The notes under the pieces are model-generated. The model was not told the DNA's origin and did not search any database. It was given only the letters and a program-made list of their open reading frames with translations. Made by a program: the position numbers and the translations under genes. From positions 62,001-126,000 of the forward strand of contig JAFIDK010000001.1 of NCBI GenBank assembly GCA_017051695.1: a stretch of DNA of 64,000 nt. The letters are read 5' to 3'. Source of the DNA: Algoriphagus aestuarii. GTDB taxonomy: Bacteria; Bacteroidota; Bacteroidia; Cytophagales; Cyclobacteriaceae. Below, one piece after another: positions 27,841-36,931 of the stretch (its first letter is position 1; the number at the start of each line of letters is the position of its first letter).

Positions 27841-27902
27841 TTTATAGAGGCCTTAACTGGCACAACATTTGTCCAGCTAAGCTCAAACTAAACCAATTTG
27901 CG

Positions 27903-28043
27903 ATGTTTACTTTGTTCCAATCTAATCCGAAATTCCCGGTAGTGAAGCGCATCAATGTAAAGATGACTAGAAGCTACATTTCAAAATTTGAGGAATCGCT
28001 AAAAAATTTCGATGAAATTCAAAAAGAGTTGACTCATTCTTGA
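27903..28043 (+). CDS. Possible 46-residue protein, unknown
   Basis: An ATG-started frame of 46 codons (MFTLFQSNPKFPVVKRI at its start, ending in an amphipathic helix-like EESLKNFDEIQKELTHS) lies between the tRNA-His terminator and a strong independent terminator at 28059. The placement of that terminator 16 bases after the stop codon is the main argument that something is transcribed here. The protein is basic in the middle and acidic towards the end. No family is recognised. It might also be the remnant of a longer gene. Confidence 0.35.
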   Translation: MFTLFQSNPKFPVVKRINVKMTRSYISKFEESLKNFDEIQKELTHS

Positions 28044-28058
28044 TTATCTAAAAAAAAA

Positions 28059-28092
28059 CAAAAGGTTATGGAAACATAACCTTTATTTTTTT
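28059..28092 (+). terminator. Strong terminator 3' of the possible small gene
   Basis: AAAGGTTATG, loop GAAA, CATAACCTTT, then ATTTTTTT. The stem is a perfect 10 bp with a GNRA-type loop. Confidence 0.9.
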
Positions 28093-28152
28093 CCATAATA
28101 TTTTTCTTATGGATGCAAAACTCTATTTTTAAATCCATTCAACGATTTATAT

Positions 28153-30069
28153 ATGAGTTACATCCATTTCGATAAAACCCAGCTGATTAATTTGAATTAT
28201 TCACTGGATCGGGAAATAATCCGAACCAACAGGTCTGGAACATATACCAGTACGACAATTATTGGGTGTAACACGAGAAAATATCATGGTCTTTTAGTTG
28301 TTCCTCAGCCACAGATAGACACCCAGAACCATGTCATGTTGTCCACAGTTCACGAAACTGTCATCCAGCATGGAGCTAGTTTTAATTTAGGGATCAGCAA
28401 GTTTCCAGGAAATTACTCTCCCAGAGGTCATAAATACCTGGAAGACTTTGATTCGGAACCTATCCCGAAACTGACCTACCGAGTCGGAGGAGTATTACTC
28501 CAAAAGGAGCTGATTCTGGACACCAATCGAGATCGGGTGATGATCCGATATACATTACTGGAAGCACACTCTCCTACCAAAATCCGGATTTCCCCTTTCT
28601 TGGCATTTCGCCCATATCACAATTTGATGAAAGCAAATACTTTTATCAATAAGAAATATGCTAAAGCTCCCAACGGTGTCAAATTTCAGCTTTATGAAAG
28701 CTACGATCCACTTTATATACAGCTTTCCAAAAAAGGAGAGTTTGTGCCTGCACCAGATTGGTACTACAATGTGGAGTATATTCAGGAGCGCGAAAGAGGA
28801 TATGATTATCAGGAAGATTTGTATGTTCCCGGGTACTTTGAATTTGACATTAAGAAAGGTGAATCGGTCATTCTTTCTGCAGGTTTGACAGAAGCAGACC
28901 CAAAAACCAGAGAAGCGGCATTTGAAAAAGAAATAGCCAGAAGAATACCAAGAAACAATTTTGAAAACTGTCTTAAGAACTCCGCAGGTCAATTTATACG
29001 GAAAAGAGACGGTGAAACCAGAGTAATAGCTGGATATCCTTGGTTTGGCTGGTGGGGAAGAGACACTTTTGTGGCTGCGCCAGGCTTGACTTTGCCTTCC
29101 GGGGATTTTGACACATTTCTTGAAATCATGGAAACCATGTCTAAAGATCTTCATGGTCCATTATTTCCAAATGTCGGCAGTGGAGTGATTACCAATATGA
29201 ATTCCATTGATGCTCCTCTTTGGTACTTCTGGTCCCTTCAGCAATATGTTATTTATACCAAAGACACTAAAACGATCAAAAAGAATTTCCTTCATAAAAT
29301 GCAGGGAATTATTGAAGGTTACATCCAAGGCACTGATTTCAATATCAAAGTCCTTGAAAACGGATTAGTCTATGGAGGTGAAGAAGGCAAAGCGTTAACA
29401 TGGATGGATGCCGTCACCCCGGAGGGTCCAGTGACACCTAGGACAGGTTGCCCGGTAGAAATTCAGGCTCTCTGGTACAATGCGCTATGCTTTTATTCAG
29501 AATTGACAGGTGACAAAAAAATAGAGATGCTTGCGGAAAAGACTAAAGAATCATTTATCAAAGAATTCTGGTCTGATGAATTCGGTTACTTAGCCGATGT
29601 GGTAAATGGCTCTGAAAAGGACTGGGCAGTACGACCAAATATGGTTTTCGCTACTTCTTTGCCTTATTCCATGCTCCATGAAAACCAAAAGGATCAAGTT
29701 CTGGAAATGGTGAAATCCAAACTTTTGACTACAAGAGGCCTGAGATCCTTATCGCCTGACGACTATGCCTATAAAGGATATTATTTCGGAGATCAAATCA
29801 GCAGGGACCAAGCATATCACAATGGTACTGTTTGGACTTGGCCTTTAGGGCATTTTGTGGAAGGATATATTAAACTGCATGGAAAATCCTCCTTGAATTT
29901 TATCAATAAAATCATCAAGGGATTTGACGGAGTGATGACCCAATATGGTGTGGGGACTGTGGCGGAACTTTATGACGGAGATCCTCCACACAGGCCAAAA
30001 GGTGCCATCTCCCAAGCATGGAGTGTTTCTGAATTGTTACGAATGATGGATTTGGTCAAAAAGATATAA
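28153..30069 (+). CDS. Glycogen debranching enzyme (amylo-alpha-1,6-glucosidase type)
   Basis: This 638-residue cytoplasmic enzyme has the bacterial/archaeal GDE N-terminal domain (about residues 1-240, with TTIIGCNTRKYHGLLV) and the GDE C-terminal (alpha/alpha)6 catalytic domain (about 270-638). The latter shows YPWFGWWGRDTFVAAPGL and LTWMDAVTPEG, which carry the expected acidic catalytic residues. It removes alpha-1,6 branches from glycogen-like glucan. It is the first gene of a three-gene operon with a GT4 glycosyltransferase and a GH57 enzyme, with gaps of 10 bases and then an overlap. No signal peptide is present. Confidence 0.94.
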   Translation: MSYIHFDKTQLINLNYSLDREIIRTNRSGTYTSTTIIGCNTRKYHGLLVVPQPQIDTQNHVMLSTVHETVIQHGASFNLGISKFPGNYSPRGHKYLEDFDSEPIPKLTYRVGGVLLQKELILDTNRDRVMIRYTLLEAHSPTKIRISPFLAFRPYHNLMKANTFINKKYAKAPNGVKFQLYESYDPLYIQLSKKGEFVPAPDWYYNVEYIQERERGYDYQEDLYVPGYFEFDIKKGESVILSAGLTEADPKTREAAFEKEIARRIPRNNFENCLKNSAGQFIRKRDGETRVIAGYPWFGWWGRDTFVAAPGLTLPSGDFDTFLEIMETMSKDLHGPLFPNVGSGVITNMNSIDAPLWYFWSLQQYVIYTKDTKTIKKNFLHKMQGIIEGYIQGTDFNIKVLENGLVYGGEEGKALTWMDAVTPEGPVTPRTGCPVEIQALWYNALCFYSELTGDKKIEMLAEKTKESFIKEFWSDEFGYLADVVNGSEKDWAVRPNMVFATSLPYSMLHENQKDQVLEMVKSKLLTTRGLRSLSPDDYAYKGYYFGDQISRDQAYHNGTVWTWPLGHFVEGYIKLHGKSSLNFINKIIKGFDGVMTQYGVGTVAELYDGDPPHRPKGAISQAWSVSELLRMMDLVKKI

Positions 30070-30079
30070 CTAGCTTTCT

Positions 30080-31369
30080 ATGAGGGTATTAATGTTTGGG
30101 TGGGAATTCCCACCACATATTTCAGGAGGACTTGGCACAGCTTGTTATGGTTTGGTCAAAGGACTGACCTATCACAATCAAGACATCATTTTCGTGGTCC
30201 CAAAACTTTGGGGAGACGAAGAACCAATGGCCGATTTTGTCAATGCCAGTGATGTATCCATTGACTACAGAGAAAAGAAATTCAAATCCATCTGGAAAAA
30301 TCTCACTTACCTGGAGGTAAGCAGTTTTTTGGTACCCTATTTAGGCCCTGAGGAGTATAAAAAATTCACCGATTATGCGATACATGATCGTACAGATGTG
30401 GATGAAAGTATCTTTTCTACCAAATATGAGTTCAGTGGAAAGTACGGTAAAAACCTGATGGAGGAAGTTTCGAGATATGCCTTGACCGGAGCTCAGATCG
30501 CCAGAGACCGCAGTGATTTCGAGATCATCCATGCCCATGACTGGCTATCTTTTCCTGCAGGTATCGCAGCAAAGGAAATCAGTGGAAAACCACTTGTCGC
30601 CCATGTTCATGCCACAGAATTTGACAGGTCAGGAGAGACAGTCAATCAAATCGTCTACGACATCGAGCGTGCAGGAATGCATGCTGCAGATCATGTGGTA
30701 GCTGTGAGTCAATTGACCAGAAATACCATTATCAAAAAATATGGTGTACCAGCCCACAAAGTATCTGTCTTGCACAATGCGGTTTTGGATGCCAGTATCA
30801 TCCAATCAAACTTCCAAAAAAAGGTGCCGGAAAAAATAGTGACATTCCTAGGAAGAATCACTTTCCAAAAAGGCCCTGAATACTTTGTGGAAGCCGCCAA
30901 AAAAGTAATCGACAGAGACCCAAATGTCCGTTTTGTGATGGCTGGATCAGGGGATTTATTAAACAGAATGATCGACAGAGTCGCTGAATTGAGAATTGCC
31001 ACCAAGTTTAATTTCACAGGTTTTCTCAAAGGAAAAGACGTAGATCACATGTATGCCATTTCAGATGTATATGTTATGCCATCCGTATCAGAACCGTTTG
31101 GAATCTCACCTTTGGAAGCGGTCAGACATAATACCCCAGTGATTATTTCAAAGCAATCCGGAGTTGCCGAAGTATTGACAAACGCCATTAAGATCGACTT
31201 CTGGGACATAGATGCAATGGCGGATGCGATTTTTGCACTTTTACACTATAACGGCATTTCCCGAATGTTCAAAGAATTGGGAAGTGAGGAGTTAAAGAAA
31301 TTGAAGTGGGAACATGTAGCGGCTAAGCTTGTCACAGTATATGAAAAAACTTTATCCCAAAAATCATGA
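30080..31369 (+). CDS. GT4-type glycosyltransferase, likely alpha-glucan synthesis
   Basis: This 429-residue GT-B enzyme begins with MRVLMFGWEFPPHISGGLGT, the glycogen/starch synthase-like N-terminal motif with the KxGGL-type loop replaced by SGGLG. The C-terminal domain carries the GT4 retaining motif SVSEPFGISPLEAVRHNTPV (about residues 335-354) with its conserved glutamates. Lying between debranching and GH57 genes, it probably elongates or transfers alpha-glucan, or synthesises maltose-1-phosphate as the GT4 enzyme GlgM does. The exact donor and acceptor cannot be read from sequence. It overlaps the next gene by 4 bases (ATGA). Confidence 0.87.
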   Translation: MRVLMFGWEFPPHISGGLGTACYGLVKGLTYHNQDIIFVVPKLWGDEEPMADFVNASDVSIDYREKKFKSIWKNLTYLEVSSFLVPYLGPEEYKKFTDYAIHDRTDVDESIFSTKYEFSGKYGKNLMEEVSRYALTGAQIARDRSDFEIIHAHDWLSFPAGIAAKEISGKPLVAHVHATEFDRSGETVNQIVYDIERAGMHAADHVVAVSQLTRNTIIKKYGVPAHKVSVLHNAVLDASIIQSNFQKKVPEKIVTFLGRITFQKGPEYFVEAAKKVIDRDPNVRFVMAGSGDLLNRMIDRVAELRIATKFNFTGFLKGKDVDHMYAISDVYVMPSVSEPFGISPLEAVRHNTPVIISKQSGVAEVLTNAIKIDFWDIDAMADAIFALLHYNGISRMFKELGSEELKKLKWEHVAAKLVTVYEKTLSQKS

Positions 31370-32571
31370 GAACTATTTGCTTTTATTTCCAGGTTCATCA
31401 GCCCTTCCGCCTAAAGCCCTATCGCTTTTTTGATATCGGGGAAGACCATCATTATTGGGATGATTTCAGTAATCGAAGCATCATGCGCAAAGTAGCCCAA
31501 AAATGCTACCTACCTATGAATGCCTTGCTACTCGATCTGATCCATCAATACAATGGTGGATTTAAAGTGAGCTTTTCTATATCAGGCACCTTTATGGACC
31601 AAATGCAAGCCTATGCGCCAGATGTTTTGGAAAGCTTCCAAAAATTGGTTGCAACCGGCCATGTCGAGCTTTTGAATGAGACTTTTTCCCATTCCTTGGC
31701 ATCGCTCAAAAGCAAGGATGAGTTCAAAAATCTGGTTTATCAGCACCAATCAAAAATCAAGGAGCTTTTCAATGGCTATACTCCAAAAGTATTCCGAAAC
31801 ACTGAATTGATTTATTCAGATCAGATCGGTGCCATGGTGGCTGAACTGGGATACGAAGGCATGCTTACAGAAGGAGCAAAACATATTTTGGGTTGGAAAA
31901 GCCCTAATTATGTGTATGTCAATAGCATTGAGCCAAAGTTAAAAATCCTTTTAAAGAACTTCCGGTTAAGTGATGACATTGCATTTAGGTTTGGGAATAA
32001 AGCGTGGGATGATTTCCCTCTGACCACAGATAAGTTTGTCAACTGGATCAATGCCATCCCCAAAGAAGAAGAGACTCTCAATCTCTTTATGGATTACGAA
32101 ACATTTGGTGAGCATCAATGGGCAGAAACAGGCATTTTTGAATTTATGAAAAGTCTGCCGGAAGCCGTATTTAGCAAGACTGATTTTGGCTTTTCGACTC
32201 CGTCAGAAGTGATTTCTAAAATCCCACCGGTTGGAAAAATCCATGTTCCAATTCCAATTTCTTGGGCCGATGAAGAGCGGGATCTTACCGCATGGCTGGG
32301 AAATGACTTACAAGATGAGGCCTTTGACAGATTATACGATTTGGAAAAACTGGTCAACACCATCGACGATGAAGAAATAAAAAGGGATTGGAAATATTTG
32401 CAAACCTCGGATCATTTCTACTACATGTGTACCAAGTTCTTCTCTGATGGAGATATACATTCTTATTTCAGTCCTTACGATTCACCTTATGATGCCTTCA
32501 TCAATTACATGAATGTCCTCAGTGATTTTATGATCAGACTCAAAGAGAAATCAAACTTGGTCAGTATTTAA
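31366..32571 (+). CDS. Glycoside hydrolase family 57 protein
   Basis: This 401-residue protein belongs to GH57, whose members are alpha-amylases, amylopullulanases or glycogen branching enzymes. It begins with the diagnostic ICFYFQVHQPFRL. The nucleophile Glu is in FRNTELIYSD (about residues 144-153), and the general acid Asp is in LFMDYETFGEHQW (about 242-254). No signal peptide is seen, so it acts on intracellular glucan. At about 400 residues it is the short amylase-like type and lacks the long C-terminal domain typical of GH57 branching enzymes. The operon ends with a strong terminator. Confidence 0.92.
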   Translation: MRTICFYFQVHQPFRLKPYRFFDIGEDHHYWDDFSNRSIMRKVAQKCYLPMNALLLDLIHQYNGGFKVSFSISGTFMDQMQAYAPDVLESFQKLVATGHVELLNETFSHSLASLKSKDEFKNLVYQHQSKIKELFNGYTPKVFRNTELIYSDQIGAMVAELGYEGMLTEGAKHILGWKSPNYVYVNSIEPKLKILLKNFRLSDDIAFRFGNKAWDDFPLTTDKFVNWINAIPKEEETLNLFMDYETFGEHQWAETGIFEFMKSLPEAVFSKTDFGFSTPSEVISKIPPVGKIHVPIPISWADEERDLTAWLGNDLQDEAFDRLYDLEKLVNTIDDEEIKRDWKYLQTSDHFYYMCTKFFSDGDIHSYFSPYDSPYDAFINYMNVLSDFMIRLKEKSNLVSI

Positions 32572-32583
32572 GGAAACTTGCAA

Positions 32584-32619
32584 AAAAATAAGGTCAGATT
32601 TTCTGACCTTATTTTTTTT
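32584..32619 (+). terminator. Terminator of the alpha-glucan operon
   Basis: AAATAAGGTCAG and CTGACCTTATTT pair perfectly (12 bp) around a 5-base loop, and the T-run continues on the plus strand. Confidence 0.93.
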
Positions 32620-32720
32620 AACTGAATTGAGTTTTGGAAACCACTCAATCCTATTTTCGATCTGTTCAGTGAAGTGCTACCATTGCAAAAAATCCTTGAA
32701 AGGCGTTCAAAATTTGCATA

Positions 32721-33542
32721 TTAATAACTTTCCTTTTCATTTGGAAAGTCCCTACTCTTCACATCTTTGATATAATTACCAAAAGCCTCTAGCATAATTG
32801 ACTGTAGATCTGCATACTGTCTAAGAAATCTAGGCTTAAATTCCTGAGTGATCCCCAGTAAATCATGGACCACCAATACCTGACCGTCGACATTTCCACC
32901 CGCACCAATTCCAATGACAGGAATGGAAACAGTTTCTGCGACTTTCTTTGCGAGTTTAGCAGGGATTTTTTCCAGTACAATAGCAAAACATCCGCATTCT
33001 TCAAGGATTTTAGCGTCTTCTAAAAGTTTCTGAGCCTCCGATTCCTCCTTTGCCCGGACACTATAAGTTCCGAATTTATAAATAGACTGAGGTGTCAATC
33101 CCAAATGCCCCATCACCGGAACACCTGCACTTAATATCCTTACCACGGATTCTTTGATTTCCGCCCCTCCCTCGACTTTTATAGCGTGGGCTCCGGATTC
33201 TTTCATGATTCGAATAGCTGAGCGAAGAGCTTCTGTACTGTTCCCCTGATAAGATCCAAAGGGAATATCCACCACTACAAATGCTCTGCTCACAGCTCTT
33301 ACTACCGAAGAGGCATGATAAATCATTTGATCTAAGGTGATGGGCAAGGTCGTTTCATGGCCTGCCATCACATTGGAGGCTGAATCCCCTACCAATATGA
33401 TATCTATTCCGGCGTCGTCTACGATTTTTGCCATCGAAAAATCATAGGCGGTGAGCATGGAAATCTTTTCACCACGGTTTTTCATTTCCTGAAGGATATG
33501 TGTGGTGATCCTTTTTACTGATGCTGAAGAATGTACGGACAT
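32721..33542 (-). CDS. panB: 3-methyl-2-oxobutanoate hydroxymethyltransferase
   Basis: This 273-residue enzyme adds a hydroxymethyl group from methylene-tetrahydrofolate to alpha-ketoisovalerate, the first step of pantothenate (and coenzyme A) synthesis. Family motifs are [38 protein letters not shown] (metal-binding Asp), VKVEGG-like IKVEGGAEI, and [14 protein letters not shown]. It starts 3 bases after the stop of the PyrR-like gene, so the two are cotranscribed, which is an unexplained pairing. panC and panD are not nearby. Confidence 0.96.
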   Translation of the reverse strand: MSVHSSASVKRITTHILQEMKNRGEKISMLTAYDFSMAKIVDDAGIDIILVGDSASNVMAGHETTLPITLDQMIYHASSVVRAVSRAFVVVDIPFGSYQGNSTEALRSAIRIMKESGAHAIKVEGGAEIKESVVRILSAGVPVMGHLGLTPQSIYKFGTYSVRAKEESEAQKLLEDAKILEECGCFAIVLEKIPAKLAKKVAETVSIPVIGIGAGGNVDGQVLVVHDLLGITQEFKPRFLRQYADLQSIMLEAFGNYIKDVKSRDFPNEKESY

Positions 33543-33545
33543 GAT

Positions 33546-34037
33546 TTATCTTAAATGAACAGAATATTCACTTCCTGAGAAATCTACTTGAATGTGTTCA
33601 TTCAGTGTTGTAGAAAGTTCATATCCGGTATAATCGGGTTTTAAAGGAAACTGACCATGACTTCTATTGACTAAGACGGCAATTTCCATTTTATACAATT
33701 CTTTGTCTAGAAATGGCTTCATGGCATAAGCGAGCGTTTTTCCTGTGTTTAGTACATCGTCTACCAAAATCAAAGTTTTTCCAGAAAGCTCGATTTCTTC
33801 AGAAAGTTCTATTTCCTCGGAGTGCAATTTGGTCTTATCCAGAATAATTTCTAATTCTTCTATGTCAAGTGGAGAAATAGATTTCAGTTCCTGAACCAAC
33901 AGATCAGCTAAAACTTTTCCCATTCCGGTTATCCCTGCGATGACCACACCGGCAGAATTAAGATTTCTTTCATAAATCTCAAATGCCATCCGGGTGATTT
34001 TCTTTTTGATCTGATGATGATTGAGTACTTCGCTCAT
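33546..34037 (-). CDS. PyrR-like phosphoribosyltransferase family protein
   Basis: This 163-residue protein has a type I PRTase fold with the PRPP loop TLILVDDVLNTGKTL (about residues 88-102) and the PyrR-like late motif NRSHGQFPLKPDYTGYEL. In PyrR the corresponding region carries the RNA-binding surface, but this protein is shorter than Bacillus PyrR (about 180) and no PyrR-type attenuator was seen in the window. It may be a uracil PRTase or a regulator; I cannot choose. It contains a tandem six-residue repeat (EEIELSEEIELS) next to the PRPP loop. It is upstream of panB with a 3-base gap. Confidence 0.8.
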   Translation of the reverse strand: MSEVLNHHQIKKKITRMAFEIYERNLNSAGVVIAGITGMGKVLADLLVQELKSISPLDIEELEIILDKTKLHSEEIELSEEIELSGKTLILVDDVLNTGKTLAYAMKPFLDKELYKMEIAVLVNRSHGQFPLKPDYTGYELSTTLNEHIQVDFSGSEYSVHLR

Positions 34038-34096
34038 GTGTCTTTATTGAAAAATGAAAATTAGGCCAATTCTACAAGGTTTCAAAATGATTTGCT

Positions 34097-35020
34097 TTAA
34101 CGATAAGAATCCTCCTCATTAAGAATATTTACGTAACTCTGGTATCTATAAGGATGGATATATCCTTCCTCCACCTTTTCTCTTACGATACATCCCGGTT
34201 CATTGATGTGTTGGCAATTGTTATACTTACACTCTCCTAGATATTTTCGCATTTCCGGAAAATAATGGGAAAGCTCATGATCCTCAACATCCAAAATCCC
34301 AAACTCTTTAATTCCTGGTGTGTCGATTAAATCCCCTCCGCCATCAAATGGGAAAAGCTCCGCAAAAGTGGTAGTATGAACGCCTTTGGCACTGAAACTT
34401 GAAATTTCCTTGGTATTTTGGGAGGCATCAGGAACCAGTCTGTTTAGCAAAGTAGATTTTCCCACACCGGAATGTCCCGCAATGAGAGTGGATTTATTCT
34501 GAAGGAAAGGCTTGAATTTTTCTATCAGATCCTGATCATTTAAAGCCGATACCTCCAGCACTTGGTATCCTAATGGCCCATAAATTTCATGAATATCCAA
34601 TAGCCAGTCTTCCGCATCCTCTCCTTCCATCAGATCCACTTTATTGACCACCAAGATGGCTGGAAGCCTAAAACTCTCTGTACTCACCAAAAACCTATCA
34701 ATAAACCCAAGTGAAGTTCGCGGGCTTTTCATAGTAATGACCAATATCGCCTGATCCAGATTACTGGCAATGATATGGGAAAAGTGCTGCTTTCTGGTAG
34801 ACTTTCGGATCACATAATTTTCTCTGGGAAGAATGGTCGTGATGATTGCAGTTTCTTGGTTTTCCTCTTTTTCTAAAGTCACCCAGTCGCCTACTGCGAT
34901 GGGGTTGGTCAGCTTCAGATCTACTTGTTTGAACTTCCCTTTCAATCTCGCCGATAGAAATTCTGACTCAGTTCTCACCACGTACCAGCTACCAGTTGAT
35001 TTGATTACTCTACCTTCCAT
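34097..35020 (-). CDS. rsgA: Ribosome small subunit-dependent GTPase A
   Basis: This 307-residue circularly permuted GTPase assists late 30S maturation. An OB-fold domain (about 1-70) precedes the permuted G motifs: NKVDL (G4, about 120) comes first, then the P loop GHSGVGKSTLLN (about 185), then DTPGIKEFG (G3). The C-terminal zinc site is visible as CKYNNCQHINEPGC. It overlaps the waaA gene by 11 bases, so the two are cotranscribed, with rsgA second. Confidence 0.96.
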   Translation of the reverse strand: MEGRVIKSTGSWYVVRTESEFLSARLKGKFKQVDLKLTNPIAVGDWVTLEKEENQETAIITTILPRENYVIRKSTRKQHFSHIIASNLDQAILVITMKSPRTSLGFIDRFLVSTESFRLPAILVVNKVDLMEGEDAEDWLLDIHEIYGPLGYQVLEVSALNDQDLIEKFKPFLQNKSTLIAGHSGVGKSTLLNRLVPDASQNTKEISSFSAKGVHTTTFAELFPFDGGGDLIDTPGIKEFGILDVEDHELSHYFPEMRKYLGECKYNNCQHINEPGCIVREKVEEGYIHPYRYQSYVNILNEEDSYR

Positions 35021-36260
35021 CTAATGGATAATTTAATAAAACCTCAGAGACAATTTTGTCTGCAGCACCTAAATTTGCCTCCATCCAAGATTTAGCATTG
35101 GATTTTGCTAAAGCATAAAATTCTTGATCTTGAAGTTTGGAAAAATTCTGATCCAAACTTTCAAAATCTGAAACAGAAAAACCGCATCCCTGAGCGATGC
35201 TTTGAGCTGCCTCGGGAAACTTTGATCTGTTTTTTAAATCTCCAAATATAACCGGTACCTCAAAACCAATCGGTTCCAGAATGTTATGAAGCCCTTTTCC
35301 AAAAGCACCTCCTACATACGCAATTTTCGCATATTGGTACAAAGATGAAAGCATCCCAATATTATCTATAAACAGGACTTTCATCCCGTTCAGTGTGCTT
35401 TTTTGAGAATATCTAGTGGATTTAGATAGAATGGCTTTTGCCCACATTTCCATAGGCTCAGGTTTAAGGTCATGCGGTGCCACTATCCATAAATATTCTT
35501 TGTACTTATTGATCAGCGGAATCAACAATTTCATATCCTCTTCCCAAACCGAACCCAGAACCGCCACCTTTTTCCCTTCAACCCATGATCCTATTTCTAC
35601 AAAATGTTTAGGGGCATTTGCGGTTTCATTCACACGATCAAATCGAGTATCTCCAGCCAAGTATCCACTTGAGTAATCGATCGCCCTGAGCAACTGAAGA
35701 CTTTCTTCATTTTGAGTAAAAATCAGGTCCATTTTTTTCAATACACTTCTAAAAAAACCATCAGATCTGAAATAATTCTGATCTTTTCTAAAAGATGCAG
35801 AAAATAGCACAATGGGCACTTCCCTACTTTTCAAGGCAATAATATGATGGTACCAAAGATCATATTTGACAAAAAATGCAATGGACGGATTTACTGATTC
35901 CACAAATTCAAAAGCCCAGGATTTTCTATCCAGTGGGATATAAGTAATGAAGTCCACATGTTCCTGTGGCTTTCTGGTGGCTATATCATAACCTGATGGA
36001 CTGAAGAAACTTACGAGCACCAAGAAATGTGGTTTTTCCTTTTTGAACTTTGAAATAACAGGTTTTGCTTGTTCGTATTCACCTAGGGAGGCCACATGAA
36101 ACCAAGCGAGATTTCCGGGATTTTTTGACCTAAAATCAGCAAGTTTCTTAAATAGAGACTTTCTCCCTTTCAAAAAATGGTTAACCTTTGCACTGAGCAG
36201 ACCTACTAATGGCAAAATAATAGTAGCAAGTGCGATCGCTATTCTATACAGCAAATTCAT
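35010..36260 (-). CDS. waaA: 3-deoxy-D-manno-octulosonic acid (Kdo) transferase
   Basis: This roughly 416-residue GT30 enzyme transfers Kdo to lipid A precursor at the inner membrane, showing that the organism makes LPS. The N-terminal anchor helix (IALATIILPLVGLLSA) is followed by the family motif WFHVASLGEYEQAKPV with its catalytic Glu. The C-terminal domain has YVGGAFGKGLHNILEPIGF. I chose the ATG at 36260 (MNLLYRIA) rather than 36284. A TACTTTTG element on the minus strand (36272-36265) ends four bases before it, so the longer start would lie upstream of the promoter. Confidence 0.94.
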   Translation of the reverse strand: MNLLYRIAIALATIILPLVGLLSAKVNHFLKGRKSLFKKLADFRSKNPGNLAWFHVASLGEYEQAKPVISKFKKEKPHFLVLVSFFSPSGYDIATRKPQEHVDFITYIPLDRKSWAFEFVESVNPSIAFFVKYDLWYHHIIALKSREVPIVLFSASFRKDQNYFRSDGFFRSVLKKMDLIFTQNEESLQLLRAIDYSSGYLAGDTRFDRVNETANAPKHFVEIGSWVEGKKVAVLGSVWEEDMKLLIPLINKYKEYLWIVAPHDLKPEPMEMWAKAILSKSTRYSQKSTLNGMKVLFIDNIGMLSSLYQYAKIAYVGGAFGKGLHNILEPIGFEVPVIFGDLKNRSKFPEAAQSIAQGCGFSVSDFESLDQNFSKLQDQEFYALAKSNAKSWMEANLGAADKIVSEVLLNYPLDGR

Positions 36261-36264
36261 TTGC

Positions 36265-36272
36265 CAAAAGTA
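36265..36272 (-). promoter_or_regulatory. Probable -7 element of waaA
   Basis: On the minus strand this is TACTTTTG, an exact TAnnTTTG match, followed by GCAA and the chosen ATG. The mRNA would be almost leaderless. I see no convincing -33 element. Confidence 0.45.
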
Positions 36273-36445
36273 GCCAAACCGCATGACTTATTGGCCATGG
36301 GAAAATTGTGGTTTGAATTAATCCAATAAAAATTGCACGGATTTTTAAAATGAGTCAAAAAATCAAAACCCATTCGTGCATTTCATCTTAAAATTAAGTA
36401 CTTTCAAAAGCTTCTGTTTTTGAAAATCCGATCTGAGTAGTTAGT

Positions 36446-36931
36446 ATGATTAAAGTTTTATTTGTTTGTCTGGGAAACATTTGCCGATCTCCATTGGCGG
36501 AAGCTATTTTTGACGCTAAAGTCCAGGAATCAAACTTGTTATCTTCTTTTAAATCTGACAGTGCCGGGACTTCCGATTATCATATCGGTGAGCTTCCGGA
36601 TGAGCGTACCATATTGGTAGGTAAAAAACATAACCTTCACATCAAACACCGCGGCAGACAAGTAAACAGAACTGATTTCCGGGATTTTCATTACATCATC
36701 GCGATGGATGAAAACAATGTGAAAAACCTCAATTCGATGAAAGTCCGATATGGTTTTCCAGAAAAAGAAATCCATTTGATGAGGGATTATGTCCCAGGTT
36801 CTGAAGGCCTTCCCGTTCCTGACCCATATTATGGTGGAGAAGAAGGCTTTGAAGAAATTTATAAAATCCTTGATGAGGCACTTGATAATTTCCTTGCGAA
36901 AGTAAAAGAGACCCATCACCTCTATGTATGA
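36446..36931 (+). CDS. Low molecular weight phosphatase (LMW-PTP family)
   Basis: This 161-residue phosphatase has the LMW-PTP active-site loop VCLGNICRSPLAE (C-X5-R-S, about residues 7-19) and the general-acid motif PVPDPYYGG (Asp near residue 127). Its stop overlaps the start of a fructosamine kinase-family gene by 8 bases. Human LMW-PTP-A is known to act as a protein-ribulosamine-5-phosphatase, and bacterial FN3K-family genes are often beside LMW-PTP genes. I therefore favour a deglycation role over protein-tyrosine signalling, as inference from context. Confidence 0.92.
   Translation: MIKVLFVCLGNICRSPLAEAIFDAKVQESNLLSSFKSDSAGTSDYHIGELPDERTILVGKKHNLHIKHRGRQVNRTDFRDFHYIIAMDENNVKNLNSMKVRYGFPEKEIHLMRDYVPGSEGLPVPDPYYGGEEGFEEIYKILDEALDNFLAKVKETHHLYV

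Noticed and set aside
27732-28043. A frame that reads through tRNA-His into the small open frame
   Set aside because: The first part is the tRNA gene and its terminator, so an uninterrupted protein is not credible. Only the downstream ATG at 27903 is kept as a possibility.
28555-29154. A 199-codon open frame on the minus strand inside the debranching enzyme gene
   Set aside because: It is fully antisense to a well-supported enzyme with intact catalytic motifs, and its translation looks like low-quality, aromatic- and cysteine-rich sequence with no recognisable motif.
36310-36390. Possible long hairpin TGCACG/CGTGCA between waaA and the LMW phosphatase
   Set aside because: The 6-bp arms are separated by about 38 bases with no further pairing and no T-run, so it is probably chance.
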